From NCBI GenBank assembly GCA_019828595.1, contig JAHQRK010000007.1, forward strand, positions 682,001 through 746,000: a stretch of DNA of 64,000 nt, read 5' to 3'. The notes under the pieces were generated by a model, which was given only the letters and a program-made list of their open reading frames with translations, was not told the DNA's origin and ran no database searches. Source of the stretch: Aphanomyces cochlioides (lineage: Eukaryota; Oomycota; Saprolegniomycetes; Saprolegniales; Verrucalvaceae). Shown here one piece after another: positions 10,141 to 19,700 of the stretch (position 1 is the first letter of the stretch; each line of letters starts with the position of its first letter). A program made the translations under genes and the position numbers.

Positions 10141-12387
10141 TCATGGAGCCGGAATTTGCAATTGATGTCGCAACTGCATTATCTGACCTTCGTATTTGGC
10201 AGTCAAACTTTGTCGAGCCTCGATTGCGATATCCGTTTGCTCTTTAGCGTCCGCAAGTTGTTGTAGCGCTTCATCCAGTTGGGAGCGCATGTCCGTGCTT
10301 TCATCCTCGAGTGCTTTAAACGTCGTTGATAGCAGCTCGTATCGGCCAATCAATTGTCGGTACAAAGCATCCTTGTCGTTTATTTGGGCTTTCAGGCCAC
10401 GGACCGCCGAAGTCAACTCTTTGATTTCCTCATCGGCCTGATTCAGCTTCAGGTGGGAAATTTCGACTTCCTTGAGTGCGCCGGACGATACGGCCTCCAA
10501 TTTGAGACACTGTTCCTTCCATTCATGTTCGGCGTGGGTCTCCCGCTCTAATAACTCTTGGGCGTGGTCTCGTATCAAAGTTTGGATTCGGTTTTCAGAA
10601 TCTTCTAGCTTGGATTTCAATCCGGGACAGACTTGACAATTTGCAAGGTTCGGGTTCTTCGGGCTACTGCGGAGCTTCAGATTTGTTTCCAGAGCTCGTA
10701 TCAAGTCTTCTTTGGAACGTATGGTAAGTTGGAGCTGAGTAATTGTCATCTCGGATTGCTCGGAGATGTTCTTATATCTCGCCAAGTCTTTCGACAACCG
10801 TTCGACTTGACTGCTCAATATCTGGTTCCTCGATTTGAGTGCAGACACGTCCATAGCATCTTGTCTTCGCTCGGCCAACTGGGCTGCATGGATCCGACTC
10901 ACTTCGTCTTCGTGTTGAGTTTTGAGTTCCTCCACTTCTGTTTGTAGTTCCGTAATGCTTGCTTCAGCGATCCTGAAACTCTCTTCCATGTTCTGACGTT
11001 CCGACTCCCAGTCGGTTTTCATTTGGAGTAGGTTTTCCCGTTCCGCAAGGAGGAAATCATTTTCTTGAACGAGTCGAAGGAAATCGGGGTCGGACTTCGG
11101 ATCCAAATCGGGATCGGACTTCGTCAGCGAAGTCTGGATGAAGAGTTCATATTCGGCACGAATTCGGACTAACTCGGATTTGTGTTCGGCCCTTTGAGCA
11201 TGTAAGGACGACGTCAGAGAACTGATTGCATCTTCCTTCTCTAGTTCTGTCGAGGATATTTTCTCTTCGAGATCACGAATTTTCCTTTCCAAAAAGTCTG
11301 ACTCGGACTTGGACTGAGTCAGTATTCTTTGGGTTTCGGCCAGAGCTCGGTTAACCACTTCAGATTCCCCTCGAACAACTGTCAGCTGGTCTTGTAAGGC
11401 TTGTCTTTCCGCCATGACGGCGGCTTGAACAGCAGACTGAAATTCGGGAGATTCAGTGAAGAAGGCGTTCGCCCAAAGAAGGGATTTTTCTCGTTCAACC
11501 AATTGAAGTTCGTAGGCTTCGCGGATGGAATTAGTCCATGCTCGTAGGCGGTCGTCAAACAATTTTTGCAGGTGAGACATGGCAGCAGTGAAAGTAGCAA
11601 TACGAGCCTCCTCGTTTGTTCGACATTGTTCCAAGACTTGTGAAATCAGAGCATGAGTTTGTTGGTTTTCCATGCGCAGAAAGTCCCGCTCGGATTCCAA
11701 TTGCTCGGCATAGCGTCGGTATTCAGCCGACTGGTCCAGTTGTTGTTGCAAGAGAAAACTCTCGTAGCCTTGTCGATGTATCTCAGCGGCACTTTCCAAA
11801 ACTTGTTGAGAAATCCGTGGCACCAGTTCCTCACGGATCTCAGGAAATCTGGCCAGGATTTCCGCCTGGTCCGCAGGTATCATAGGCAGTGCGTCTTCTG
11901 CATGCTCGATGCGGGGCTCCGGCATGGTCCTTCGTATAGGTGCTTCGTCGGATTGGTTCTTCGTTTCTTGTACCGACTCACTTTCATGCATAGGACTTGT
12001 TTCCGGCTGACCAGATTTTTCTTCGTCCGAGTACGTGTCATCAATCACTATGACAGACGGATCTTCTTGAGGAGGACTTTCAACTGCCGGCATCTTCGTG
12101 GGAACTTGTGATTGAGGTGACAGGTCTGGGTCATCTTCAGCTTCTCGTTTACTCGTCGACGATCCGAGTGAGCTGACAGCAGAGCTTGCAGAATCCTTGT
12201 CTTCGATCTCCAGTTGAGGCAGATGTGTGAGGTTAGCGTTTCGCGCGGGCTTCTCATAGAGACCGTACTCAGGTGGGTCTCCCTTCAGCCGTAAGGATCT
12301 TCGTGTCGGTGCAGATGCGGCCGCAGACTTCCTTGACGCCCTCATAGAAGGTGTCTCGGTCGGTTTCTCGGGCGAATTTTCTTCCAT
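10141..12387 (-). CDS. 748-aa coiled-coil ORF of gypsy element 1 (extra ORF before gag)
   Basis: The ATG at 12387 lies only 42 nt inside the 5' LTR, so this is the first ORF of the element's transcript. Residues 1-150 are acidic and Ser/Pro-rich with a basic patch (RRSLRLKG). From about residue 150 to the end the protein is almost continuous coiled coil with long Leu/Glu/Lys/Gln heptads (e.g. LERKIRDLEEKISSTELEKED), broken by a Pro/Asp-rich hinge (SDPDLDPKSDPDF). A CQVCPG pair of cysteines sits near residue 570. I see no protease, RT, zinc-knuckle or membrane segment. The frame is intact over 2.2 kb while pol is broken. Ty3/gypsy elements normally have only gag and pol; this may be an accessory or captured gene, or an N-terminal structural protein. 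Function unknown. Confidence 0.85.
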   Translation of the reverse strand: MEENSPEKPTETPSMRASRKSAAASAPTRRSLRLKGDPPEYGLYEKPARNANLTHLPQLEIEDKDSASSAVSSLGSSTSKREAEDDPDLSPQSQVPTKMPAVESPPQEDPSVIVIDDTYSDEEKSGQPETSPMHESESVQETKNQSDEAPIRRTMPEPRIEHAEDALPMIPADQAEILARFPEIREELVPRISQQVLESAAEIHRQGYESFLLQQQLDQSAEYRRYAEQLESERDFLRMENQQTHALISQVLEQCRTNEEARIATFTAAMSHLQKLFDDRLRAWTNSIREAYELQLVEREKSLLWANAFFTESPEFQSAVQAAVMAERQALQDQLTVVRGESEVVNRALAETQRILTQSKSESDFLERKIRDLEEKISSTELEKEDAISSLTSSLHAQRAEHKSELVRIRAEYELFIQTSLTKSDPDLDPKSDPDFLRLVQENDFLLAERENLLQMKTDWESERQNMEESFRIAEASITELQTEVEELKTQHEDEVSRIHAAQLAERRQDAMDVSALKSRNQILSSQVERLSKDLARYKNISEQSEMTITQLQLTIRSKEDLIRALETNLKLRSSPKNPNLANCQVCPGLKSKLEDSENRIQTLIRDHAQELLERETHAEHEWKEQCLKLEAVSSGALKEVEISHLKLNQADEEIKELTSAVRGLKAQINDKDALYRQLIGRYELLSTTFKALEDESTDMRSQLDEALQQLADAKEQTDIAIEARQSLTAKYEGQIMQLRHQLQIPAP

Positions 12388-12429
12388 TGTCGCAGTCCAG
12401 CAGGCTTGTGCCGTACCCTGCTTCTCTAA

Positions 12430-12952
12430 TGTGGCGTGAAATGTGTGGTTTCCGCCGCGTTTCCTTGAGATACGAGCTCAAGCGGCGGACTGGCGACGTT
12501 TGACGTTGGGCGAAGCTGAATGGGGTGATTCAGCGACGACCGACGGACCAACCGTTCGGAAGATTCAAGGTAAACACGATTGTGAGGTTAGATAGGCTAT
12601 CTAGAGCTACATATGCAGTAAACTAAGGGGTATTAATAGAAGAAGATGAAACGTGATGGGAGGCGGGTTCGACGCGCGACATTACTAATCGGAGAGCCGC
12701 CAATCAGAAAGTAGAAAGGGGTACCGGATTGTCGTCGGGCAAGATCCGAGTGTAAGGACACCAATCCGAGTGACAGATAATCCAAGCGAGAAGGTATGAA
12801 TCCAAGTCCGTCCAGGACTTCCCAATCGGACCAGGATTGCCATAGCGCTAGACGGTAAGCTCGGCTTGGTCGACGCAGTTGAACGGGAGTCGTAGATTAG
12901 CCAGTTGGCTGGACTTTAGACGACCAACCGTCATGTGACAGTTGACGCCACA
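12430..12952 (-). repeat. 5' LTR of gypsy element 1
   Basis: This is the 523-bp partner of 1108-1630, bounded by TGTGGCGT and ACGCCACA and followed by the target repeat CGAT at 12953-12956. The internal sequence beside it shows no obvious TGG-type primer-binding site, so the primer is unclear. Confidence 0.95.
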
Positions 12953-13028
12953 CGATGAGAAAGAGAACTGTCGCCATGAAGCAGCTTAGAGTACTAAGCG
13001 ACAGCGGAGAGCAATTCTTGCGAGTCAT
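12953..13028 (-). pseudogene. GT32-1: 5' coding fragment, separated by the gypsy insertion
   Basis: Reading the minus strand from an ATG at 13028 (a second ATG is at 12977), the codons give a short polar start followed by a hydrophobic run (FMATVLFLIV). Skipping the element and one copy of CGAT, the frame continues without interruption into 1103 and on into the GT32 domain. The hydrophobic run lines up with the signal-anchor of the paralogues (GALLLIVVSFD in GT32-3, GAVLLLVVSYD in GT32-4). So this is the original start of GT32-1, now 11.8 kb from the rest of the gene. Confidence 0.8.
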
Positions 13029-13459
13029 ATTTGGTCAGAGGGCGAGACTTCAATGCTGGAAGATCTCAAGTGACTTGGAGACATCGGTGGATATCGCAAC
13101 GATTCGAGTTTGGCGATTCGAAATCTGGCGTTCTCTGCTTATCCAGGTTCGAGAGCTTGGATTCTTCAAGCAGACTAGCCTCCATAAAGATACCGCTCAT
13201 CACCAAGTCAACTTGAGATGAGCAGCAATGCTCTCCCAAGTCGCGACACACAACGCTTCGCATTCAAATTTGATCACAATCCTGTACAACTTCCATCGAT
13301 ACGCCGACGAGGGAAAGAAAACCACTGTGGAACTTGTTGCTATCGTTCTTGAAAAAGAAGTCCGTTGGACCGCTTTGGTCCATCGCACTCGAACATTTCT
13401 TGTCGTCATGGCCAGTGAGGATGATTCCGGCCTTCCAGTCGAACGCATAACAGGAAAAT
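13029..13459. other. Former GT32-1/GT32-2 intergenic region, left part
   Basis: This is single-copy sequence between the 5' fragment of GT32-1 and the second gypsy element, and should contain the GT32-1 promoter. Short open frames exist on the plus strand (12955-13221 and 13228-13464), but they overlap GT32-1 antisense or end at the element and have no recognisable domain. Confidence 0.5.
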
Positions 13460-13722
13460 TGTAACCGTGCCATGTCTGGCAGGTACATAAGATGAGGGCG
13501 CGGTCTGCACATTGACCTGGCGTCCTGCAGTAGCGGTTCCCCGCGCTCTGCTGTGTGAACGACTGGCCTTGGGAGGCCACAGAAGTTGAAGCTCCTAGTG
13601 AGGCTGTGCGATAGCCAACGAGAAACAAGACAGGAATGAGACTTAGGTTGCTTTAACTTTAATTCACTCTTACACTTCAGTCGCAGTTCACACGCGCCTG
13701 ATATCCTCTGCGCCCGGTTACA
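13460..13722 (+). repeat. 5' LTR of gypsy element 2
   Basis: The 263-bp direct repeat is bounded by TGTAACCG and CGGTTACA and is preceded by the target repeat AAAAT. It matches 25899-26161 except for one A/G difference near 13510. Confidence 0.95.
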
Positions 13723-13724
13723 CC

Positions 13725-13736
13725 TGGTAGCACTCT
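13725..13736 (+). promoter_or_regulatory. Putative tRNA primer-binding site of gypsy element 2
   Basis: TGGTAGCACTCT lies two bases inside the 5' LTR, where a primer-binding site is expected; TGG pairs with the CCA end of a tRNA. I cannot assign the tRNA species by eye. Confidence 0.5.
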
Positions 13737-13751
13737 AGTTCGTCAAGGACC

Positions 13752-14891
13752 ATGGACGCTGCGCCCGCAACGTCGACGATCGACGTTTCCCACTTCCCAC
13801 CCGAACAGCAAGCTACTCTGACCGAGCTGCTTCGCTTGATCCCCGAGAACATCGTTCGGGGATTGTTCAGTGGGGTGAACCCTCAAGACCAGATCATAGT
13901 CATTGAGAGCTTCCGCCTGCATGGCGAAGCAACCGCGCAGTCAGCGGCCCATGCCGCTGCGCAACGCACTCAAGAAGAGGCGGCGGTGCTCTACGAAGCA
14001 GACCTGTTGAAGGCCACGGCAAAGATCGCCAGCCTTGAAGAGTCCTACAGGGACCTGGCTGACCAAGCCAGACGACCCGAAAACCCCTCATCGGGAATTG
14101 ACGACACCTTCATCGACTCCAGAGTGTCGCGCGACCGACCTCTGAAGCTCGAAGTGTCAAAATATGGCGGCGCCGCGGACGAGCACCTGTTCCGCTGGGT
14201 TTCCGAAGTGAAACTCGCCCTTCGCGCCCAGCTCGTAACGAACGAGACACTGCGCGTTGCTTTCGCGCTATCCAACTTGCAAGGTCGAGCCCGAGACTGG
14301 GCCTACAACTTTCACATGTTGGACGACGAGGCCTTCCCCACGTTCGATTCCTTGATTGAACAACTCAAGGAGCAGTACGTTCACTCGAACGTCGAAATGC
14401 GCTATCGCGCAAAGTTCAACCAAGCCAAGCAAGGCAAGGGAACTATTCAGGAGTTTGTGAACGAACTTCGTTCCATCCTCGGGTCCTTCGAGAACTCCTA
14501 CAAGATCGACGAGATCGGTCGAGTCTCGGTCTTTATGTACGGCCTGAATCAAGGCCCAGCTCGTGACGAGCTTTTCCGTTTGCAGCCTCAAAGGTTCAAT
14601 GAGGCAATCAGCATCGCGCTGAACACGGAACATTCGCGCGGTTTAGCGCGTTCTTCCGGCGGATCCCCCGATGTCTCAGCGGACATGGAGATCTCGCGAA
14701 TGGAAGCGGCCTCTGGTGAAGAGACCCGCTGTTTCAATTGTGGCCAGACTGGTCACTTCGCAAGGAAATGCCCTCAGCCTTCACAGGCGAGGAAGAACCC
14801 GAAATACCCCCCACACCGCTCGCGCGGTGGCGCCTATCGTGGGCGTGGGCGTGGCTACGGCCATCGCCAGGGGAAAGAGAACTCCCAGTAG
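13752..14891 (+). CDS. Gag of gypsy element 2 (379 aa)
   Basis: The ATG at 13752 is the first after the LTR. Residues about 120-290 resemble the Retrotrans_gag capsid domain (LFRWVSEVKLALRAQL, ALSNLQGRARDWAY, TFDSLIEQLKEQYV, SILGSFENSY). A single CX2CX4HX4C zinc knuckle (CFNCGQTGHFARKCP) lies near residue 333, followed by an Arg/Gly-rich, RNA-binding-like tail. The last 154 nt overlap pol in the -1 frame, so pol is probably made by -1 frameshifting. The ORF is intact. Confidence 0.92.
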   Translation: MDAAPATSTIDVSHFPPEQQATLTELLRLIPENIVRGLFSGVNPQDQIIVIESFRLHGEATAQSAAHAAAQRTQEEAAVLYEADLLKATAKIASLEESYRDLADQARRPENPSSGIDDTFIDSRVSRDRPLKLEVSKYGGAADEHLFRWVSEVKLALRAQLVTNETLRVAFALSNLQGRARDWAYNFHMLDDEAFPTFDSLIEQLKEQYVHSNVEMRYRAKFNQAKQGKGTIQEFVNELRSILGSFENSYKIDEIGRVSVFMYGLNQGPARDELFRLQPQRFNEAISIALNTEHSRGLARSSGGSPDVSADMEISRMEAASGEETRCFNCGQTGHFARKCPQPSQARKNPKYPPHRSRGGAYRGRGRGYGHRQGKENSQ

Positions 14892-16489
14892 GCCGCCCCG
14901 CGCCTACTGGGACAACTCTAGGCTCTGATGAAGAGCGTTCCGGCATACCGCCTGTTCGACAGAACCTAGCCTCTGACACATTACTGTGTCAACTGGGACA
15001 GCATACTACGATGCTGCATGTCGAGATGCCCCTGGAGGGCTTCTCCCGAAAGCTCCGAGTCTTAATCGACTGTGGAGCGTCGAAGAATTTTGCCCGTCGA
15101 CAGACGCTCGAAGAGAATGCGAGCCTCTATGCCGAGGTCGACAGCGGCACGTCTCTGACTGAGACTATGCGCGTCAAGTTGGGTGATGGGTCGGTAGTGA
15201 CCGCACCCAAGAGATCAGTGCGCCTGTTAACACAGGTTGGCACGTTCAGTAGTCTGGAAGACTACTTCGTTATAGACCTAGATGAGCGCTGGGACCTCAT
15301 CCTAGGCATGGGCTGGTTGGAGAAACACCAGCCCTGCATAAACTGGCGGGCCAAGACCATCCATGAGGTCGGCCCCGACTTTCTCAAAAGCCATATGGGC
15401 ATGGAGAGTAATGAGCCCATCCCCTCGCCAGCTGGCGATGAGCAGTTAGCTACGCTGCGTCAGCTCCCGGCTACGGGAAAGTCGACACGCCAGGGCGGTC
15501 CTATGTCTTCCAAGGAAGATATTGGCCGTCAGGCCTTCAACAACACTTGGGCAAATAGCCGACGGACTGGGTTGCCTGTGTACAAGAGTAATGCCCAACG
15601 GACCGGGCTTAAAGTCTCCTTCGCGAGTGCACCGACGGACCGAGTGCACGGAGACGTGATCGTTGAAGAGGATGCGTTGGAGCGCAGTCCTATGCCAACG
15701 CTGCCCGTGCCTGGGCGCGTCTTTGTTGAAGATGTCATTTTGTCGCATTGCGACTTGACTGAGCTGCCGAAGACAGCTGAAGAAATATGCAAGCTCGAAG
15801 AAATGAGCTTTGCCGAGTTTAGAAGTGCCCTGCGCTCCCAGCGCATCACCAGTATCGCAGTGATACAGAGTGTCGATGAGATTGACCTCTGTACGACGTC
15901 CGCGGAGGATCCGGACGTAGCTGGTGAGACACCGCCAGCACACTCTCGCGTATGGGATAGGCTCCGAACGAGCCCGTTTTACCCCCTCGTGAAGGAATAC
16001 GAGGATATCTTCCCGGAGGAAGTTCCCGCGAGACTGCCCAAGGACAAGGGCGTGCGTCATGAGATTGACTTGACGCCAGAGACAAAGTGGTGCGTCACTC
16101 GACAGTGGCCACTACCACGTGAGCAAGTCGAGTTCATCGACTCATTCTTCGCTGCACGCAAGAAGGCGGGGCACGTACGGGAGAGTACATCGCCACACAC
16201 GAGTCCGACCTTCTGCGTCAAGAAGCCTAGCGGCTCTTGGCGAATCGTTCATGCTTATAACAAGCTGAAAGCCGCCACCATCCTGGCGCAAACGCTGATT
16301 CCCAGGAAAGATGTCATCATTGACAGCATGGGTGGCTCGACGATCTTTTCAACGATCGATCTGCGCGACGGATTCTATCAAATCCTCATGCGCGCACGTG
16401 ACGTTCCCAAGACAGCTGTCTCGACGCCATCGGGCATGCTGTGGGAGTGGCTGGTGATGCCACAAGGGCTCTCTAATGCCCCAGCGACC
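14738..16489 (+). pseudogene. pol of gypsy element 2, 5' part (protease and start of RT)
   Basis: This frame overlaps the end of gag in -1. It holds a retropepsin-like domain with DCGA in place of the usual DTG or DSG (LRVLIDCGASKNF near 15065) and the family's ILGMGWL strand. Then follow RT fingers and palm up to the first catalytic Asp (FSTIDLRDGFYQ) and the LVMPQGLSNAPAT block, where the copia element interrupts it at 16489. The same RT stretch reappears from 21944. Confidence 0.9.
16177..16489 (+). repeat. 313-bp duplication flanking the copia insertion, left copy
   Basis: This stretch of pol is repeated at 21944-22256 with roughly seven substitutions. It ends in GCGACC immediately before the left copia LTR. 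It replaces the short target-site duplication expected for an LTR element. Confidence 0.93.
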
Positions 16490-16737
16490 TCTTGAGGTGA
16501 AATGGAAAGTGAGATTATCAAGTTAGACTAAAATGTAAGACTACACTAGAGTATATGCATAACTAAGTGAAAATGAAAGCTTGTTCTTGAAGTAGACAGT
16601 GTAGTCGTGCCGGCAATGCGTGTGGCCATCGCCAATGAGACGATGGAGAACGCAAGATTAAGTGACGTGTGTGTGCACCAAATATTTGATTGGGGGGATC
16701 AAATATTTGGCGCACACTGGCGACACGTTCGTCAACA
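16490..16737 (-). repeat. 3' LTR of copia element, with a strong hairpin
   Basis: This 248-bp LTR matches 21696-21943 with two substitutions. It includes an inverted repeat: 20-base arms at 16671-16690 and 16698-16717, one mismatch, seven-base loop TGGGGGG. The end of the pol frame reads into this LTR to 16563. Confidence 0.93.
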
Positions 16738-19700
16738 CTCCCCTCTAATCGAGAGGTTTCTTCATTGTTGCTTGGGAAAATGGAGGTCACAAGCTTCGGC
16801 ATGTGCTCTTCAAACTTGGGTTTGGGTAGAGCCTTCGTGAGAATGTCAGCGAGCATTGAGTTGGTTTGGCAGTAGTTGATCTTGATGATGCGCTGCTTGA
16901 CTAGATCACGGATGAAGTGATGGCGGACATCGATATGCTTAGTCCTTTGTTGAAGAGTTGGATTCTCAGCCATCTTGATAGTGCTTTGGTTGTCTTCGTA
17001 AACGTTGATGGGTAACTTGATAACCAATTGGAGTTCTTCGAGTAGAGACTTGAGCCAGAGTGCTTCTTGGAGACCATAGGACATTGCAATGTACTCGGCT
17101 TCACAAGTCGAAAGAGCAACGATATTCTGTAGCTTTGATTTACACGAAATCAAGCATCCGTTGAGAAAGAGAAGGAAGCCAGAAGTCGATCGTCGAGTAG
17201 AAATGTCATTCGCATAGTCAGCGTCAACATAGAGATCGATCGTAAAATCTTCTTTGTCAGACTTGGAGTATAGTAGACCATACTCTTGTGTTCCTTTGAG
17301 GTAGCGTAATACGCGTTTTGCTATCTGTTGATGTTCTTCAGCAGGTTCATTGAGGTGTCTTGACAGCAAAGTTACAGTATAGGCTATGTCGGGACGAGTT
17401 GTCGTAGTCAGGTACAGAAGTTCGCCCACCACTTGGCGGAAAGGCAACGGTGATGAAGCCGTAGAAGAACTTGTAGCTGAACTTGCTTGAGGAGTCGAGA
17501 TTGGATTGCTGTCTGTAAACCCGTGTGTAGCGAGTAAATCCAAAATGTACTTGCGCTGATGGAGAAAAATTGATCCATCTTGTAGTCGGTCGACTTCTAT
17601 ACCAAGGCAAAAAGTCAAGTTGCCAAGGTCTTTCATGTGAAATCGAGAACTTAAGTTGCGTTTGGTGGTCTCAAGTACAGCAGTGCTTGTAGAGAGTAGA
17701 ATGAAGTCGTCAACGTAGACGCCCACCAAAACTAAACCTTGTCTTGTACGTTGAAAATAGATGCAGGGGTCAGTCTTCAGCTGAACAAAGCCTTTTGACT
17801 TAAAATAGGAATCGAGAGCAGAATTCCATTCTCGCGAGGATTGCTTCAGACCATAAATACTTTTGTTTAGACGGCAAACAAGATGGTCTTGTCCAGGTTG
17901 GACATATCCAGGCGGCTGACGCATGTAAAGCGTTTCTTGTAAAGTTCCATTGAGGAAGGCAGTTTGTACATCCATGTGACATATTTGCATCGATTGCAAA
18001 GCAGCAAGAGCAAGTAGAAAGCGAATACTTGACGTACGAATCACAGGAGCAAAAATGTCCATATAGTCGATACCAGCAACTTGAGTAAAACCTTGAGCAA
18101 CAAGGCGTGCTTTGTATCGCAAGAGAGAACCATCGGCAGAATATTTCTTGGTAAATAACCACCGACAACCAATGGGTTTGCGACCAGGTGGTAGTTCGCA
18201 GAGAGTCCAGGTTTCATGTTCCATGAGAGAGTCGTATTCAGCATCAGTGGCCTTGATCCATTCTTCTCGTTCTGGTGAAGAATGTGCTTGTTGAATAGTT
18301 GTAGGGAGGCCAGTAGAGTGAACAGCAAATGCAACAAGAATACGTTGACGTTTAGAAACGATTATGTCGTTTTCAGTTTCAAAGTCTTCGTCAATAGTTG
18401 CTTCACGAGGTCTACGACGCAGGAAAGGTGCATCATAGATAGTGGATACATCCATATCCTCAGAGTCGTCGAGAGCAACCGGGATCGAAGTTGAAGTGTC
18501 TTCAATCATCGTGTTGACATCCTCGTGAGCATTGGACACAGAGTCGTCAATGACATCTTCGTGTTGTTCAGATGTCGGGACAGAAGAGCTTTGTGGAGGT
18601 GAACTCGCAGCAGGTTGGAAAACTGGAGTTGTATCCATGAATCGCGTTGGAGGTCGACGAATACGAGTCGAGCGTCGTGGAGGTGGGGGACTTTCATCTT
18701 TTGGAGAATCTTCATCAGCAAAAATGTCTTGCGCGGGCAAGAGAAGCGGAGAAGGAGAATTCGCATAGTAGGAATTCGCTTCATTAAATTTAACGTTCCG
18801 ACTGACGAAGAATTTCTGACAGTACAAACGGTATCCCTTGACATTAGGCTCATTCCCAACGTACATTGTACGAATAGTTCTGGATGCAAACTTGGAGCGA
18901 GCACTTTTATCAATAAGAGCATAGGCTTCACATCCAAAAATGCGCAGTTGGGATAGGTCTGGTTTGGATTTCCAGAGGCGTTCAAAGGGTGTTGTACCGG
19001 GTGTGGATGAAGAGTACGAGCGGTTTCGAAGGTACATAGCATGAGCTACAGCTTCAGCCCAAAATTGCAAGGGTACATGCGAATAATGCAGCATAGCACG
19101 AGCACATTCGACCAGTGTACGATTCATTCGTTCGCTGAGTCCATTTTGTTGCGGAGTGTGGGGCACTGTCTTCTCATGGCGAATGCCGTTCTCAATGAGA
19201 AAAGTAGAGAAGGCATGTGAAATGTATTCTCCGCCATTGTCAGAACGAAGGCAACGCACTTGTCGATCGAATTCCGTGCGACAGAAAGCTGTAAAGGCTT
19301 GAAAACGTTGTAGAGCTTCCCACTTGTGCTTCAGAAAATACACGAAGCCATATCGCGAATAGTCATCGGTGAACGTGATAAAGTATCGCGCTCGATTGCT
19401 GATGGAGGGATGACGCATCGGTCCACAAATGTCCGAGTGAACAAGATCAAACGGCGCGGAAGACGAGGTTAATGACCGCTGTGGAAAGGGCAGTCGCGAT
19501 TGTTTTCCAGCGCGGCAACTTTCACAAAATTGATGTTTGCAGTCATCAATATCAATCCCTTTAGTGTATTGACGAGTCTTATTCATATGCTTGACGCTAA
19601 TATGACCAAGTCGAGCATGCCAGACATCGGCAGATGGAGTTGTAGCCAAAGAGAGGTTTGAAAAATCCCGGGAAGGCTCATCGGGGACAATTGGAAGAGG

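Larger units (their letters stand above)
1108..12952 (-). mobile_element. Ty3/gypsy LTR retrotransposon 1 (chromodomain-bearing)
   Basis: Two 523-bp direct repeats (1108-1630 and 12430-12952) start TGTGGCGT and end ACGCCACA or ACACCACA, and are flanked by CGAT at 1104-1107 and 12953-12956. Between them, on the minus strand, lie a coiled-coil ORF, gag with two zinc knuckles, and pol in the order protease, reverse transcriptase, RNase H, integrase, chromodomain-like tail, which is Ty3/gypsy order. I counted six differences between the LTRs (about 1.1 %), which suggests a fairly recent insertion, yet pol carries at least three frame breaks. A polypurine tract, read on the minus strand as CTGGGGGGA (1631-1639), abuts the 3' LTR. 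The element sits in the signal-anchor codons of GT32-1. Confidence 0.95.

Noticed and set aside
12955..13464. Two plus-strand open frames (12955-13221, 13228-13464) between the gypsy elements
   Set aside because: The first is antisense to the GT32-1 5' codons and begins at the target repeat. The second has no domain and ends at the LTR. Neither shows family motifs.
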